64,000 nucleotides of DNA from Brachionus rotundiformis (lineage: Eukaryota > Rotifera > Eurotatoria > Ploima > Brachionidae), in NCBI GenBank assembly GCA_016802295.1, contig JAESIW010000020.1:2122120-2186119 (forward strand). Direction: 5' to 3'. Below, piece by piece: positions 1 through 12,214 of this stretch (positions within the stretch are counted from its first letter, which is position 1; each line of letters starts with the position of its first letter). Below the pieces are notes generated by a model. That model was given only the letters and a program-made list of their open reading frames with translations. It ran no database searches and was not told the DNA's origin. The position numbers were made by a program, and so were the translations under genes.

Positions 1-325
1 TTAATTGTTTGTTATTTGATATTATAAAAATATGATTTCTACTCACTTCCTTTTTTAGTGGTATTTTATTTACAGTTTAAAAATAGACAAAATATAATCG
101 GTGCTTCTAGGGTTAAAATTCAAAAGATAACATTTAATTAATTTAATCCTTAAGGTATTTTAGTTCTGAGGAAAATCTGAAACTAAATTTAATTAGAAAA
201 ATTTAAAATACTCTTTAAAAGATAAAGATAATGTATTTTCCTTTACTTAACATGATAGATTAGGAATAAATAGCATAAAAAAAGTTTCTATTCTTAAATT
301 TATTCCAGTAAAAAATTAATAAATT

Positions 326-958
326 TTATTTAAGTTCAAAATTTTCTGACAAAGGAATTCGGAAAAGATCCTGCATATTTTTGTCTAAAAGATTGCTTAA
401 CTAATGATAAAAGAGCCAGAAAAGTAAAAAAAAAGGTTTAGATACCTCTGCTAAGGCTGTAGACGAAAGTTTTGAGCTACTATTTCCGCTTGAAATTGAA
501 TCTGGAACAATTGTGTTTTCGACTGCAGAAGTAAAATTATGCCTAGGCTCTAGTAATCTTTTGATTCCAGGTGTCTCGGTTTTTTCACTTAATTCGCTTA
601 GAAAAAACACAAAAGCGTCCAAATCTCGTACATTCTTGCCTTTAAGTTCATTATATTTCTGAGTAAACTCACTCGGATTAGTGGAATTATTCGCCAATTT
701 ATTCAAAGACTCATGCATAGGGTGCTAAATAAATTATTAATTTCATGATAAAAGATAATGACTATCTACCAAAACAGGATTAAATGGTGACCGGTCTTTT
801 TCCAAATATGTCACTATTTTTAGAGCATCACTCTTTTTAAAACTAAAAAAAAACAATAACTAATTTTCCAAATTGATAAATTACCAACATGAATTTTACC
901 CGATAATCTCAGCAAGTTTGTCCACCCTATTATGAAGCTGAAATTCATTACCAGACAT
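326..958 (-). CDS. TUBGCP2: Gamma-tubulin complex component 2 (GCP2), N-terminal exons
   Basis: GCP2 is a core subunit of the gamma-tubulin complex that nucleates microtubules at centrosomes. Exon 1 (958-900) starts MSGNEFQLHNRVDKL, close to the start of animal GCP2. Exon 2 (842-770) carries a Leu-Glu-Lys-Asp-Arg-Ser-Pro-Phe segment, and exon 3 (724-446) contains KYNELKGKNVRDLDAFVFFL, matching the conserved GCP2 N-terminal block. Phases agree at both introns. A fourth exon (400-326), after a 45-bp GT-AG intron, stays in frame but meets TAA at 326-328. Either the protein is a 161-residue N-terminal form, or the donor inside exon 4 was missed and the rest lies left of the window. Full-length family members are about 900 residues. 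The identity is firm; the 3' end is not. Confidence 0.8.
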
Positions 959-1136
959 ATTTCTTGTTTTGAAAAAATAAATGAATTTTAAATCTTTATT
1001 TATCTGTGATTTTTTAACTTTTTTATGCAAATTTGAAGTCTTGTTTTAAATTAGTCTTTAAAGTCTCTGAGTTAAAAAAAAACTAATTGATAAATATGCT
1101 TTTTTAAATGAAAAAAATTAATAAACTTTAAAAAAT
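959..1136. promoter_or_regulatory. Bidirectional promoter region between GCP2 and MSH6
   Basis: The two start codons are divergent and only 178 bp apart, so both promoters and both 5' leaders must lie in this A+T-rich stretch. No TATA box is evident on either strand, as is usual for housekeeping promoters. Shared regulation of a centrosomal and a mismatch-repair gene is inferred from the spacing alone. Confidence 0.5.
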
Positions 1137-4100
1137 ATGTCTAATACACTGTTAAATTACTTTAAAAAAGCGGACTCTAATCGCTCACCTGCACCAGTCA
1201 AAAAAGAAAAGACAACTAATTCGCCCAAGATTGAAAAAGAAAATGCAAGGCCTAATGATGAGCCAGAGAAAATGGAGACTGATTTATATGATGATGAAGT
1301 AGTGTCCAGACCAAAATCAAAATTGAATAATGAACCCAAAGATACGCCAAGAGTCAAGCGAAAAAGGCTGATGATTGCATCTGACTCGGACTCTGAACCT
1401 GAATCTAAATCAAAATCAAAAAAAAAGTTGGACTCATCGCCTGAATTTCAACCCAAATCTGAGTCCGATGGCGAAGATGATAGCTTTATTGTGGATGATG
1501 ATGAAGACGAACCTAAGCCTAAAAAAAAATCTTTATCTAACAAATCAGTCAATTCACCCAAGACTCCAAAGTCTCGTGCTCCTAAATCAAAACCTGAAAC
1601 GCCATCATCAACAACAAAACCAAGTTTAAGCAGCTTTGCTGCTTCTACTGAAAACGATGGTCCAATTGAAGGAAAATTTAAGCATTTCAGCTATGATTTT
1701 TTACAAGAAGATAAAATAAAGTAAATTAATTAATCAAAAGTTTTAATTTTATATTATATTTATTAATAAAGGGATTTAAATGGACGCTCCAAAACTGATC
1801 CAAACTACGATCCTCGAACTTTATTGGTACCGGAAAGCTTTAAAAAAACAATCACACCGGTAAAAATACAAAAATGTATTATTTATTTTAACAAGTATGT
1901 TTTTAGGGTCTGAGACAATGGTGGGACTTGAAGCAAAGAAATTTTGATGTTCTTCTGTTTTTTAAAGTTGGCAAATTTTATGAATTGTATCATATGGATG
2001 CGGTAATAGCAGTCAAAGAGCTTGGTTTGACTTTTATGAAAGGAGATTATGCGCATTGTGGTTTCCCAGAAGTTGCTTTCAGTCGTTTTGCAGATGCATT
2101 AGTTTCCAAAGGCTACAAAGTTGGTCGAGTGGAGCAAACCGAAACACCTGAAATGATGACTGAACGAGTTAGAGGAACTCGTCAGGATAAGACTGTCAGG
2201 CGAGAAATTTGTCGTATTACTACACCAGGAACCAAAACATTTAATCTTTTAGATGGAGAAATTTCGAATGCTTTCAGTCAATATCTTTTTTCTGTAATCG
2301 AAAAAGCTGTAATGAACCAGGAGAAAAAAAGCAGAATTTTCGGAGTTTGTTTTGTGGATACCACATGTGGAAAAATTCACTTGGGTCAGTTCGAAGATGA
2401 CCGTAATTGTTCTAAACTCAGAACCACTTTGGCCCATTATCCACCAGCTCACATACTATTTGAGAGAAATAATCTTTCCAAAGAAACTAAAAGTATAATT
2501 GACTATCAAAATGGAATGAAAGAGCCAATTAACCATGAGAAAGAAATGTACACTGCTTCAACAATGCTTCGAATGCTGACCGAAAACGACTATTTCAAGG
2601 AAAAAGGGGAGTTCGAATGGCCAGAACAGTTCAAGACTGTTTTAAGTGATCATGATTCTCTCGGTCTCACTGCCAAATCTGAATATGAGTTAGCCGTGAA
2701 TGCTTTGGGTGGTATTGTATGGTGCCTTAAAAAATGTCTTATAGATCATGAAATTTTGTCCATGAAAAATTTTGAGATTTACACGCCAGTCGATAATATG
2801 ATCTCAGCTGAGACTAAAAAAAAAGATTTGAAAAATACATTTGCCACTCAAAAGTATATGGTACTTGATTCTATTTCACTGACAAACCTTGAAATTTTTG
2901 AAAATAATTTTGACCAAACTCAAACAGGAACTTTGTATGAAAAATTAGACTTTTGTAATACTTTATTTGGTAAAAGATTGCTTAAATATTGGTTAGTAAA
3001 TCCTTTATGCGATCCAGAATCGATAAATGATCGCCTTGATGCCATTGAAGATTTAAAAGACATGGAAGATAAGCTCGGTTTTGTTACCGAACAGCTTAAA
3101 AGTCTACCTGACTTGGAAAGACTTATTAGCAAGATTCATCAGCTCGGCAATGTTGGCAAAAATCATCCTGAGACTAGGGCGATTATGTACGAAAATGATA
3201 CATATAGTAAAAAGAAAGTCGAAGATTTTTTGACCATTTTGTCAGGCTTTGGCAATGCATCAAAACTATTTAACTCATTTAAAGACTTCGAGCCCAAATC
3301 AAATCTTTTAAAAACAATTTTGACTATAACTAAGCCTGAAGAGGCCGGCAAAAAGCTTGGATTTCCCTATTTGGATGAATTATTGCAAGTTTTCAAGACT
3401 AGTTTTGATGCAGATGTGGCCAAAAGTACTGGAAAAATAATACCATCTGAAGGGGTCAACGAAGATTATGATCAAGCTATAAGTGATATAAAAAAATGTG
3501 AAAAAGAACTGGAAAAATATTTAAATGAAATGAAAAGAGAATTCAACTGTTCAATTAGCTATTTTGGAACTAGTAGAAATCGATACCAATTAGAAATCCC
3601 AGAACACAAATGCAAAAATTTACCAGATGATTTTGAATTAACTTCAAGCAAGAAAGGCTTTAAGCGCTATTGGTCTTCAGACATTAAAGAAATGATTTCT
3701 AAATTGACCGATGCAGAGGACAGAAGAGAAAAAGCTTTACGTGATACAATGAAGTGTCTTTTTAAAAAATTTGACAAGTATTTCAATGTATGGAATCGAG
3801 CGGTTCAATGCTTGGCAATATTGGACGTTCTCGTCAGTTTAACTCAATATGTTCGAAATTCCGAATCTGATATGTGCCGACCAGAAATAATTATGCTAGA
3901 TGATAATAACAGTGATAGTTTGACACCTTTTATTGATATTAGGAATGGAAGGCATCCTTGTCTGGGAAAGACAGCAAGTGGTGATTTTATTCCAAATGAT
4001 TTGGTTATTGGTTGTCAAGATGCAAATAACAATTGGCAAAAAAATCCATTAGTAGTTGTCACAGGTCCTAATATGGGCGGAAAGTCAACATTGATGCGCC

Positions 4101-4772
4101 AGGTTGGTCTTATTGTAATTCTGGCTCAAATGGGATGTTATGTACCGGCTGAAAACTGTCGTCTAAGCCCAGTAGACCGAATATTCACGCGTATTGGTGC
4201 AAGTGATAAAATAATGGCTGGAGAGAGTACTTTTTATCTTGAATTAAGCGAAACAGCTTCTATTTTACATCATGCCTCGAAGCATTCACTGGTTTTGATG
4301 GACGAGTTAGGTCGAGGTACGGCAACTTTTGATGGTACAGCGATCGCTTACAGTGTGGTTAAAGAACTGGCACATAATATAAAATGCCGGACGCTTTTTT
4401 CTACCCATTATCACCACTTGGTTGAAGAATTCAATGATAAGGATAATGTAAGCATGGGGCATATGCAGTGTATGGTAAATGATGACGACCAGAGCATTAC
4501 TTTTCTTTATAAATTTGGCGAAGGTGCGTGTCCTAAAAGCCATGGCTTTAATGCTGCTAGGCTGGCAGATATACCTGATGATATTATTAAACTGGGTTCT
4601 CACAAATCAATCGAGTTTGAAAATTTTACCAAAAAAATTCAATTGCTTAAGTAAATTTTTTAGATTTTTATTTTATAATTATAATTTTAAATTTTTTAGA
4701 AAATTGATGCATATAAAAAGAAAAAATGAAGTTCATGACATTACTGAAAAATTTAAATATTTGGCTCAGTAA
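1137..4772 (+). CDS. MSH6: DNA mismatch repair protein MSH6
   Basis: MSH6 pairs with MSH2 as MutS-alpha, which recognises base mismatches and small loops. Four exons join in phase: 1137-1720, 1772-1859, 1907-4650 and 4700-4772, giving 1162 residues; the introns are 51, 47 and 49 bp. The N-terminus is LLNYFKKA, a PCNA-interacting-like motif, followed by about 180 acidic/basic low-complexity residues. The mismatch-binding Phe-x-Glu is F248-Y-E250 in KVGKFYELYH. The ATPase Walker A GPNMGGKST lies near residue 944 and the Walker B region LVLMDELGRGTATFDG near 1020. Human MSH6 is 1360 residues; the difference lies in the N-terminal arm, where no PWWP domain is visible, as in yeast. Divergent neighbour: GCP2. 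Confidence 0.97.
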
Positions 4773-5868
4773 ATCATCTCAGATATAATGTAAAATTATA
4801 TAATTTATTTTGAAAATTATTACCCAGTACCGAATGATTTTTTTATCAAATTAACCATTAATAATGTTTTGTCTAAATCTTTCAGTATAAAAATTAATAA
4901 ATTCAACTAAATATTTTTATTTATAATGAAATAAATCTGAATAAAAATTTTTCAATAATCAAAAGTTTTCTTCTTAAGATTAACTATTAAAGAATTTTTC
5001 TTTAAGAGAATTTATTGATAAATACTTAAGATTTATATAATTTTTATCTGAATAATCTTTTAAGAAATATCTATTTAATCATTGCTGTTTATGTTGCATA
5101 AAAACAATAATATAAAAAAATATTAGTAATATTGACTCAATGATTTTATTTTTGGAGAATAAGATTAATTTAGATTAAAATTTAATGAGAAATTTTTAAT
5201 GAACTTTATAACTTTGTGTGCTGAATTATTTTCCTGTACGAACAAAAATCTCCATTTATCCATTTATTTAGTTCACTTAATTAGAAAATTGATATATTTT
5301 TCAAAGAATAATAATAAAAAAACAATTAATGTTCATATAATTATTTTTTTTATTTCGAAAATTATTCGTAAAATTTAAAATAATTTTGTTTCGGTATGGT
5401 TTTGGTATTGTTTTGATTAATCACGTGCCCAATAGTTGTGTAACATTTCAAGCAATGTTTACAATTAGACTTTGTAACCTTAAATTAAGAACTGCTCTTC
5501 TCAAAAAAATTAAGAATCTAATAATAAAACCGAAAAATTTTAAATAATTTTTAGATGATACATAAATTAATGTGTAAAGATTAAATATTTTAAGTTAACA
5601 CTTTTTTCGAAAAAATTATATAAAGTCTTCTTAACAACAAATTTTTTCATTAATTAAAAAATTAAAATATTTTAGCCTTATTCAATAAAGGTAAAATTAA
5701 AAAAATAAATTATGATGGTTTCTGAAAATCGCGACAACTCAATTTTCGATTAATTAAAAAACAAAACAAACTATTAAAAAAAATTTCAATTAAGTTTCTC
5801 GATGTCTCATTTTTCCTTTCAGAGATAAATTCAATCAAGTGTACATACTTTTTCATTTTCAAAACTAA
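4773..5868. other. Intergenic, no feature seen
   Basis: About 1.1 kb of A+T-rich DNA rich in homopolymer runs. I see no open frame with coding character, no repeat ends and no RNA gene. It must hold the MSH6 3' end and the promoter of the acyltransferase gene. Confidence 0.5.
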
Positions 5869-7518
5869 ATGGATTTTTACCCTCCATTGAATATAGATCA
5901 AATATTTGATAAGACAATAAATGATCATGTCTTGACCAAGTTTGGATTTGGTAAAAATTTGACCAGAAGCAAAAGTCATGTCAAAATTGAAACTAAAAAT
6001 CAAAACGATAATTTTTTCAAATCTAAAAGTCTTTGCCAATCTACCCCAATCAGAATATTACGCAAATTAGGACTCAATGAACGCATATTCCACGGTTTAA
6101 GCGATACGAATCGAAGCTACATCTACAGAACTTTGATTATCAGTACAAAAATAAACCTATTCAAAAATCCATCTGTCATCTTTAAATCAATAGATGAATG
6201 GAAGCAAATACACCCATTGCTAAAATGTCGTGTTTTCACTGCTAATGACAAATACTTTGCTTTTGCCTCAGAAGAAACGATAAAAAGCAATTCAAATGTT
6301 AATTTGTACCGATATGATTCCAATCATACAACTAGCTGTGACGATATTTGGAAACTGCTTGTCGAAAGAGAAATGACAATACCACTTAATGGAAGAAATG
6401 GTCTTTTATGGCGATTGACTTTTTTTCTTGTAAAAACAGTTGCCAAATCGGACTGTGAAGATTTCTACTATGCGGTAATTCTCACTTTTGACCATTCTAT
6501 TATGGATGGTCGAAGCTCTTATTACAGTCTCTTGCAATTATTTTCTTTGATTGAAAATAATTATCTAAAAATTGAAAATAAACTTATCAAAAAACCACTT
6601 CTACCTGCCAAGGAGGAATTGTTCAAACCAGTTTTTAATGAAAAATTACAAATCAATTATTATTCACGAAGACCGGATTTTTTGGTCAATCTAAACTCAA
6701 ACGCTTATATTCGGCTCAAAAAATTGACACCCGAAGAAGAAACCAACGGGGTTATCTACTCATATGAAAATTTTCCTGTAATTACAGTCAAATAATTGAT
6801 ACAAATATCTAAAGAAAACAATTCCAAGTTTAGAAGCTTGATTATCCAAAAAGCCGATATGGACAAGATAATTGAAAAATGCAAGCAGAAAGGAGTAAAG
6901 ATAACAATTTTTTTGAATCTGTGTCTGGTACAGGCTGTGCGGTTGATTTACGAAAAATTTGATGATGAGCTCAACTATCTGATCAAAGAGGCTGTCATAC
7001 ATTTTGCTACTAACATAAGTCTTAGAGAGTTTGAGGAATACTCAGGCCATTGTAAAGATAAAAATGAAACAATCGGATGCTACATAGGTCTCGCATTTTC
7101 AAGTTATGACAAGCCGATGAGTTATGGTACACGAAACTGGGTCCACAACTTTTGGAATTCTTGCCGACAAGAATCAGAAGAATTTCATTCTAAACTCAAG
7201 AGCAGAGAATTTCTTCATTCAATGCGATTGCCGAATAGAAAAAAAGAATTTGACGAATATTTCTATCATTTTGGCAATTCCAATCTTGGAATTCTAGAGT
7301 CATCTCTGGGTGAAAAAAAATTGATAAAAGTTAAACAAACTTTTGCAACGGGAAAGTTTTCCAAAGAAAACTTTTTGTGCTGGTTCACTAATTTAATGGC
7401 AACTATTGACGGGCAACTGTGTTGGACGATATCGTTTAATTCTTGTTTTATTAGTCAAGAAATTATCACTATTCTAATAGATAATCTTACTCAAATTATT
7501 AAAGAGTTAATAAAATAA
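5869..7518 (+). CDS. Condensation-domain-type acyltransferase
   Basis: The protein looks like the CoA-dependent acyltransferase superfamily that includes alcohol acetyltransferases, PapA-type enzymes and NRPS condensation domains. The catalytic HxxxDG motif is DHSIMDG at residues 208-214 (His209, Asp213). The frame is interrupted by TAA at 6793-6795, yet the same frame stays open to 7518. A 51-bp intron at 6778-6828 (donor GTAATT, acceptor TTCCAAG) removes the stop in phase 0. It joins YENFP to FRSLIIQKADMDKIIEKC, which matches the family pattern of a strand followed by a helix ending in a Cys/Lys-rich turn before the second half-domain. Intron length fits the neighbours. Spliced length is 532 residues, near the usual 450-550. 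No signal peptide is seen. Substrate unknown. The alternative is a genuine nonsense allele. Confidence 0.7.
6778..6828 (+). other. Predicted 51-bp intron containing the in-frame TAA
   Basis: GTAATT donor after an in-frame CCT codon and CCAAG acceptor before TTT AGA. The length is a multiple of three, so reading frame is kept and the stop at 6793-6795 is removed. The acceptor lacks the poly-T tract found at most other introns here, so this is a model, not a certainty. Confidence 0.6.
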
Positions 7519-8080
7519 TTATATAAATCAATTGTTTTTATTTTTTAAATGTATTAAATTATATATTCAATTAAGGATTATATTTAATATTCATTTTTTT
7601 GAACCGATAAACAAAAAATAGTCAAATATCTGGAAAAAATAATTAACCACTTTTTTGTTTATCATTGATTAAAAAAATAAATTTTCAAAATATACTATTT
7701 TTTATAATTCAATTAAATTATGATCTTTCAGATAGATTAGATATAATTTTAGCTTATATTTATTTTGAATATGACGATTAGAAGCGTATAAGGAGTCGTT
7801 TAACTCGAAATTAAAATTTTAATTATTTATATCTTTTAAACAGATTTTTCAAATAAGTAAATAAATCTAATATAAGTTTTTAAGATATTATCATTTTAAT
7901 TAAAAAAAGTTATCATCAATTTAAATTATTTTTATTTTATTAAAATTTTTATTAGAACATTTATTCAGCGAAAAATAATTTCATTCAAAAATAGCAAATT
8001 ATAAAATTCTCATGAGTTAAAATTTCTAAAAATATAATTATTTTGGAAAATAATAAATTTTCAAATCTTCCTAATTTAGA
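7519..8080. other. Intergenic, no feature seen
   Basis: About 560 bp of A/T-rich spacer between two genes on the same strand. No ORF, repeat or promoter motif that I can defend. Confidence 0.5.
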
Positions 8081-9112
8081 ATGAATCCAGACAATGATTC
8101 GAATAGTGTTCCTGATGATCTAAAGGAACTGATCAGATTAATAGTCCTAAATTTTTACGGATTTGATTTTTTACTTTGTATTGAATATTTGATGATTTAT
8201 TTATGTTTGCGAGTACAAGACTTGGCAGAAATCCTCAAGTTAGATCCAAAAACTGTCCATGAACACTTGATCACATTAAAAAAGGATAAATTTTTAAACG
8301 AAAAATTGATGGTTGATATCCAAAATGATGGAAAACACATAAAACATCATCTTTTTTACGTAAACTACATCTCAGCTGTGAATGTAATCAAATATAAAAT
8401 AGACAAGATAAGAGAACGTTTTGAAAAAGAGCAGCTAAAATCCACTCAGACTATTTACAGATGTGTCAGTTGCTCAAAAGTTTTCACAGAATTTGATTTA
8501 AAAGAGATATTTATGACAATGAAATGCCAACGTTGTTTTGGTGAAGTTCGCGAAGAAGTTCATCAATTCCAGAATTTATTACAAATATTCAATACCAAAA
8601 TGAGCCCAGTATTTAATTTGCTTAAAAAAGTGGACAAGATAAAATTACCAATGTCTGTTTTGAGACCAGTTGCTCGTATTGAGCAAACAGTGCTTAAAAG
8701 ACCAATTTTATCAGAGCAGACAAATGAAAGCAAAGAACAATTGGAGAAAAAAAGAGTGGAAACTTTTGAGCCTAAAAATAATGAGATGTCTCAAACAGTT
8801 CCGGAAAAAGATTTGGAAAAAATTGTCATGAATAAACTTCTAAAATATGAATTTAGAAAAATAAAAATTGACGACGGTAAGTTTGAAATTTTAATTTCAA
8901 AATTTAATTTAGTTATCTTTCTAGATCAAATCGTTCCTAGTCTAGATGGTGCAACAGAAGAAGAGGCTTTTCCAATCATTATGGTTAATGGTAGCAGTAT
9001 ACGATTCGATAAGATTACACCTGAAATAACAGATAAAATGAATGAACTAGAAAAAGAAGCTTACATTAAAGTTATAAGTGATCTATATACTCAAGTTTAC
9101 GACAATTTTTGA
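8081..9112 (+). CDS. GTF2E1: Transcription initiation factor IIE subunit alpha
   Basis: TFIIE-alpha recruits and stimulates TFIIH at the RNA polymerase II preinitiation complex. The 343-residue single-exon protein has the N-terminal winged-helix region (about residues 10-110, with LAEILKLDPKTVHEHL). A C4 zinc ribbon follows: Cys128-x2-Cys131 and Cys149-x2-Cys152. A charged linker leads to a C-terminal acidic segment ending in EKEAYIKVISDLYTQVYDNF, matching the conserved C-terminal core that binds TFIIH p62. It is shorter than the human protein (439 residues), mainly in the linker. The start is the first ATG of the frame and precedes the winged helix directly. No introns are needed. Confidence 0.93.
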   Translation: MNPDNDSNSVPDDLKELIRLIVLNFYGFDFLLCIEYLMIYLCLRVQDLAEILKLDPKTVHEHLITLKKDKFLNEKLMVDIQNDGKHIKHHLFYVNYISAVNVIKYKIDKIRERFEKEQLKSTQTIYRCVSCSKVFTEFDLKEIFMTMKCQRCFGEVREEVHQFQNLLQIFNTKMSPVFNLLKKVDKIKLPMSVLRPVARIEQTVLKRPILSEQTNESKEQLEKKRVETFEPKNNEMSQTVPEKDLEKIVMNKLLKYEFRKIKIDDGKFEILISKFNLVIFLDQIVPSLDGATEEEAFPIIMVNGSSIRFDKITPEITDKMNELEKEAYIKVISDLYTQVYDNF

Positions 9113-9589
9113 TTACCTCTAAATAAATATTTTTACTTTATATTTTTTTATTTAAAATTTGTCTCACTTATTAAGTTAATTAGTTGGTATGTTTATTCAA
9201 TCAAACCTATCTATCCGATATGCGTTGGATTTTACTTTTTAAATCTAACTGCCAGGAAGATTTTGATACAAGTTTGATTAATAATTTTAAAATTTTATTC
9301 AAAATTACTATAATCTTAAATCAATACGAGTTGTTTATCTTGATTTTTTTATTTAGATAGTAATATTCAATACATAGGTCTCTTATGTATTATACTCTCT
9401 ATTATTCAGTAACAGTTAATAAATTAATTTGAGTGATGGTAGCTGATTTAGATATTATTAAATATCATTTTAATGAAAAAAAGAATTCTTTATTCGTTTG
9501 ATTGCTCATTATTATTTATCATCTGGTTCAATACTCATAATTTAAATCTCAGATTACAAGCCGCTAATTTTTTTAAAATTTTATCAAAT

Positions 9590-9790
9590 AAGGATGGTGG
9601 TAGTAGAAGATCCTGTGGTAAAGCGATTTATACCAGCGCAAAAATTTGCGCCTAGCCATTACAGTCTTTAGGAATTTTGTATTTATCAATTTCAGCTTTG
9701 AAACTGTTTACTGTCTTTGCTGATATTGCTTCTTTTGGTAGTTTATTCCATGATTCAACAACTCTGTTTGTTAAAAATTGATAACGATAA
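9590..9790 (-). mobile_element. CR1-like LINE 3'-end fragment
   Basis: On the minus strand an open stretch (about 9785 to 9651) reads FLTNRVVESWNKLPKEAIS then KTVNSFKAEIDKYK and a stop. This is the standard C-terminal tail of CR1/Jockey-type LINE reverse transcriptase proteins. The rest of the element is missing, so this is a dead 5'-truncated copy. The surrounding 9113-9882 holds nothing else I can identify. Confidence 0.75.
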
Positions 9791-9882
9791 GAATAAGGTT
9801 AATCTTTATTAAAATTAATTAAAAAGTATCCATAAAAATTTAAAAGGAAACTATAAATTCTCATAAGCTAAACTAAAAGTGT

Positions 9883-11333
9883 TTATAAAGACACCAATTG
9901 AATAAGACCATAATCACCAGTAATCATCCATTTGTTAGAATTTCCATTAACTTTAATCATTTCAACAAAATTGGGTTCATCTTGGTTCAAATTAGCGACC
10001 AAATCCGATTTCAAAGTCCTAATAGCACAAAAAGAAGTTGGCTTAAAGCATCTTACTGCTTCGATCAAAGGTGTATTGATGTCCCAATTTAAATCGCCTA
10101 TTAATTTTCTATAATTCAAATCTCCCTTGAAAATTATCAGAGAACTAGTAGCTTTGAATTTTGAATACAAATCTGGGTCAATTCTTTCCATGTGATCAAA
10201 AGAATATGGCAAAGTCCAAAAAGAGCTTTCACAATTTAATTCTAGTTTGTTTTCTTCGTTCATATATTCAGTCAATCTTCGCAGAAAATTGTTGATTATC
10301 AACGAATTTGAAGATTGTAATTGTTGAATTAAGTAGTCAAAGTCCGATCTTGTTACATCACTAACAAACCATGAAAAAGCTTTACCATGCAATCGAATTT
10401 TATCCACAATTTGATTTCTAAGCAGAAAATCACATAAAATTAAGTCTGCAGTCAATTCAATAGAACAGTTATCTAACACAATATCAATGCATACAGTGCT
10501 GCTTTCTTTTTTAAGTTTTAATTTTTTTAAAAATTTCCAAAGCTCTTCAGTATGGTCACATAAAATTTTTGGTCTAAATGAATCTAAAAGCTCTACTAAG
10601 TTATGAATTTTGGAGCTAACATCATCGCCACTAGACAATGAAAGGTCATTTTTATTAGCCCACAGGAGAGCTTCCATGATAACTCTAAATCTTTCACGCA
10701 TTACATTTTCGTTTTCTTTTTCCTCGTTAAAATTAAGAGGACATAAATTTGTTATCAATTGAAAAACGCTTTTAAGACTTTGCTCATGGCAGCCTAGTTT
10801 GGACTTTTCATAAGGATCGTAGTTTCTTATGGCAGTTTTGCAAAGTAGCATCGCTTCACGGATTCGTCTGTATACATAGCACTCGGCGAATAGCCAAGGA
10901 GATTTGAACCAAGTACAGTTTTCAGTACCTATTTGGGCTTCTAATTCGCTCAAAGCAGTGTTCCATAATGTCGCATCACTACCTGCATCGGTTATTTGTT
11001 TAAATTGTTTATCTGTTGTCAATTCGTATCTTAACTGGCTTAGCAGCTCAATTGCATTTTTTAAATCAGTATTAATATCCTTAAAAAAATTTAGATTTAT
11101 TTTTTTTATTTATCTATTATTATAAAAAACTAACCTCGGAATACCGCTCAATTAATTCATTTCGAAATCGCGAAAGATAATCAATAGCTTTGGTTATTGT
11201 CACAGGAAGACGATCTTTAATTGTTACATAAGCAAATGAACTAGAAAATTGTTTAAAAATACTTATTTTCTTTAAAATAAATACTTTACTTTATTTTGGA
11301 AGCAGATAAAGCTTCTGGAATTTCTGAGCTCAT
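9883..11333 (-). CDS. ARMT1: ARMT1 / DUF89 metal-dependent damage-control phosphatase
   Basis: DUF89 enzymes are metal-dependent phosphatases acting on sugar or cofactor phosphates; human ARMT1 was also reported as a protein carboxyl methyltransferase. Three exons join in phase: 11333-11290, 11240-11135 and 11079-9883, giving 448 residues (human 441). Exon 2 begins SFAYVTIKDRLP, a hallmark block. Other landmarks are WFKSPWLFAECYVYRR, the metal-site DNCSIEL (Asp253, Asn254), WFVSD (Asp291) and, near the C-terminus, FKGDLNYRKLIGD. All catalytic positions I know are present. The first exon supplies only 14 residues, so the true start depended on finding it through the 49-bp and 55-bp introns. 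Confidence 0.95.
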
Positions 11334-12214
11334 TTCAAGGTAAAATATACTAACCTTAAAAAGTTAAAGTAAAATTAAAAGATCTTGTATTAGATAAAGA
11401 AATTCTTTTGAATTAAAAATTTTAAATGTCATAAGTCAAGTGATTTTCTAAAAAGATAAGAAAATTATGAAAAATTTATGAATTAAATCTAAACGTAATT
11501 TAGTAATAAGTTAATTTTTTTAAAACTTCAATAATTTGCATTTAATTTATAAAATGTTATCAATGCAACCAATTGAATAGATGGTCAATATATTCAAGTG
11601 ATGGAATAAAAACTAAAATAATGATAATCCTTACTTAAAAACATTAAGCTTTATGGGAAACAATTAATAAAATTAATTTGAATAATTTTTTGTTTTTTTT
11701 TAATTATCAATTAATTATATTAGATGAAGAATGCAATTAATGAAAGGCACAAGATTTCTTTTAAATTAAGAGAGTTATTTCAAAAATTTTAAAAAGAGTG
11801 CATTGAATTTTTTTTTAAATTATTTTAAATTTTTTTAAATTTCGCTAATTTAAATTACAAGTGATTGTTAAGTTTGTCAAAAAGCTCACAACGCCTTATA
11901 ATGTAATAATAAGCTCTAAATTTTTTTTATTTTAAATTAAATTTTATTTAATAATTATATTTTATTGTTAAACAATATGTTTCTAACTTTTTTTAGAAAA
12001 AAAAACACAAAACTTAAAAAATGATTAAAAAATTAAGCTTTTTTAGTGACAAATAAAGTTGCTAAAATGCCATAAGCTTGGGCATTTTTTGTAAAAAAGA
12101 CAAAACTAATACAACATTTACATTTAAATCTAAAACTCAAATACAAGTGTTTAGGAAAAGATACGCTTTTATTTACAATTTGATTATTTGAGCAAAGAAT
12201 AAAACTTGGTTTAG
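11334..12214. other. Intergenic, no feature seen
   Basis: Homopolymer-rich spacer between the ARMT1 promoter and the 3' end of TADA2B. No coding signal or repeat ends found. Confidence 0.5.

Noticed and set aside
5869..7518. Two adjacent separate genes, or a pseudogene with a stop codon
   Set aside because: Both halves share one frame and one domain family, and a phase-preserving 51-bp intron removes the stop.
9473..9655. Small plus-strand open stretch
   Set aside because: It lies antisense to a LINE tail and has no coding character of its own.
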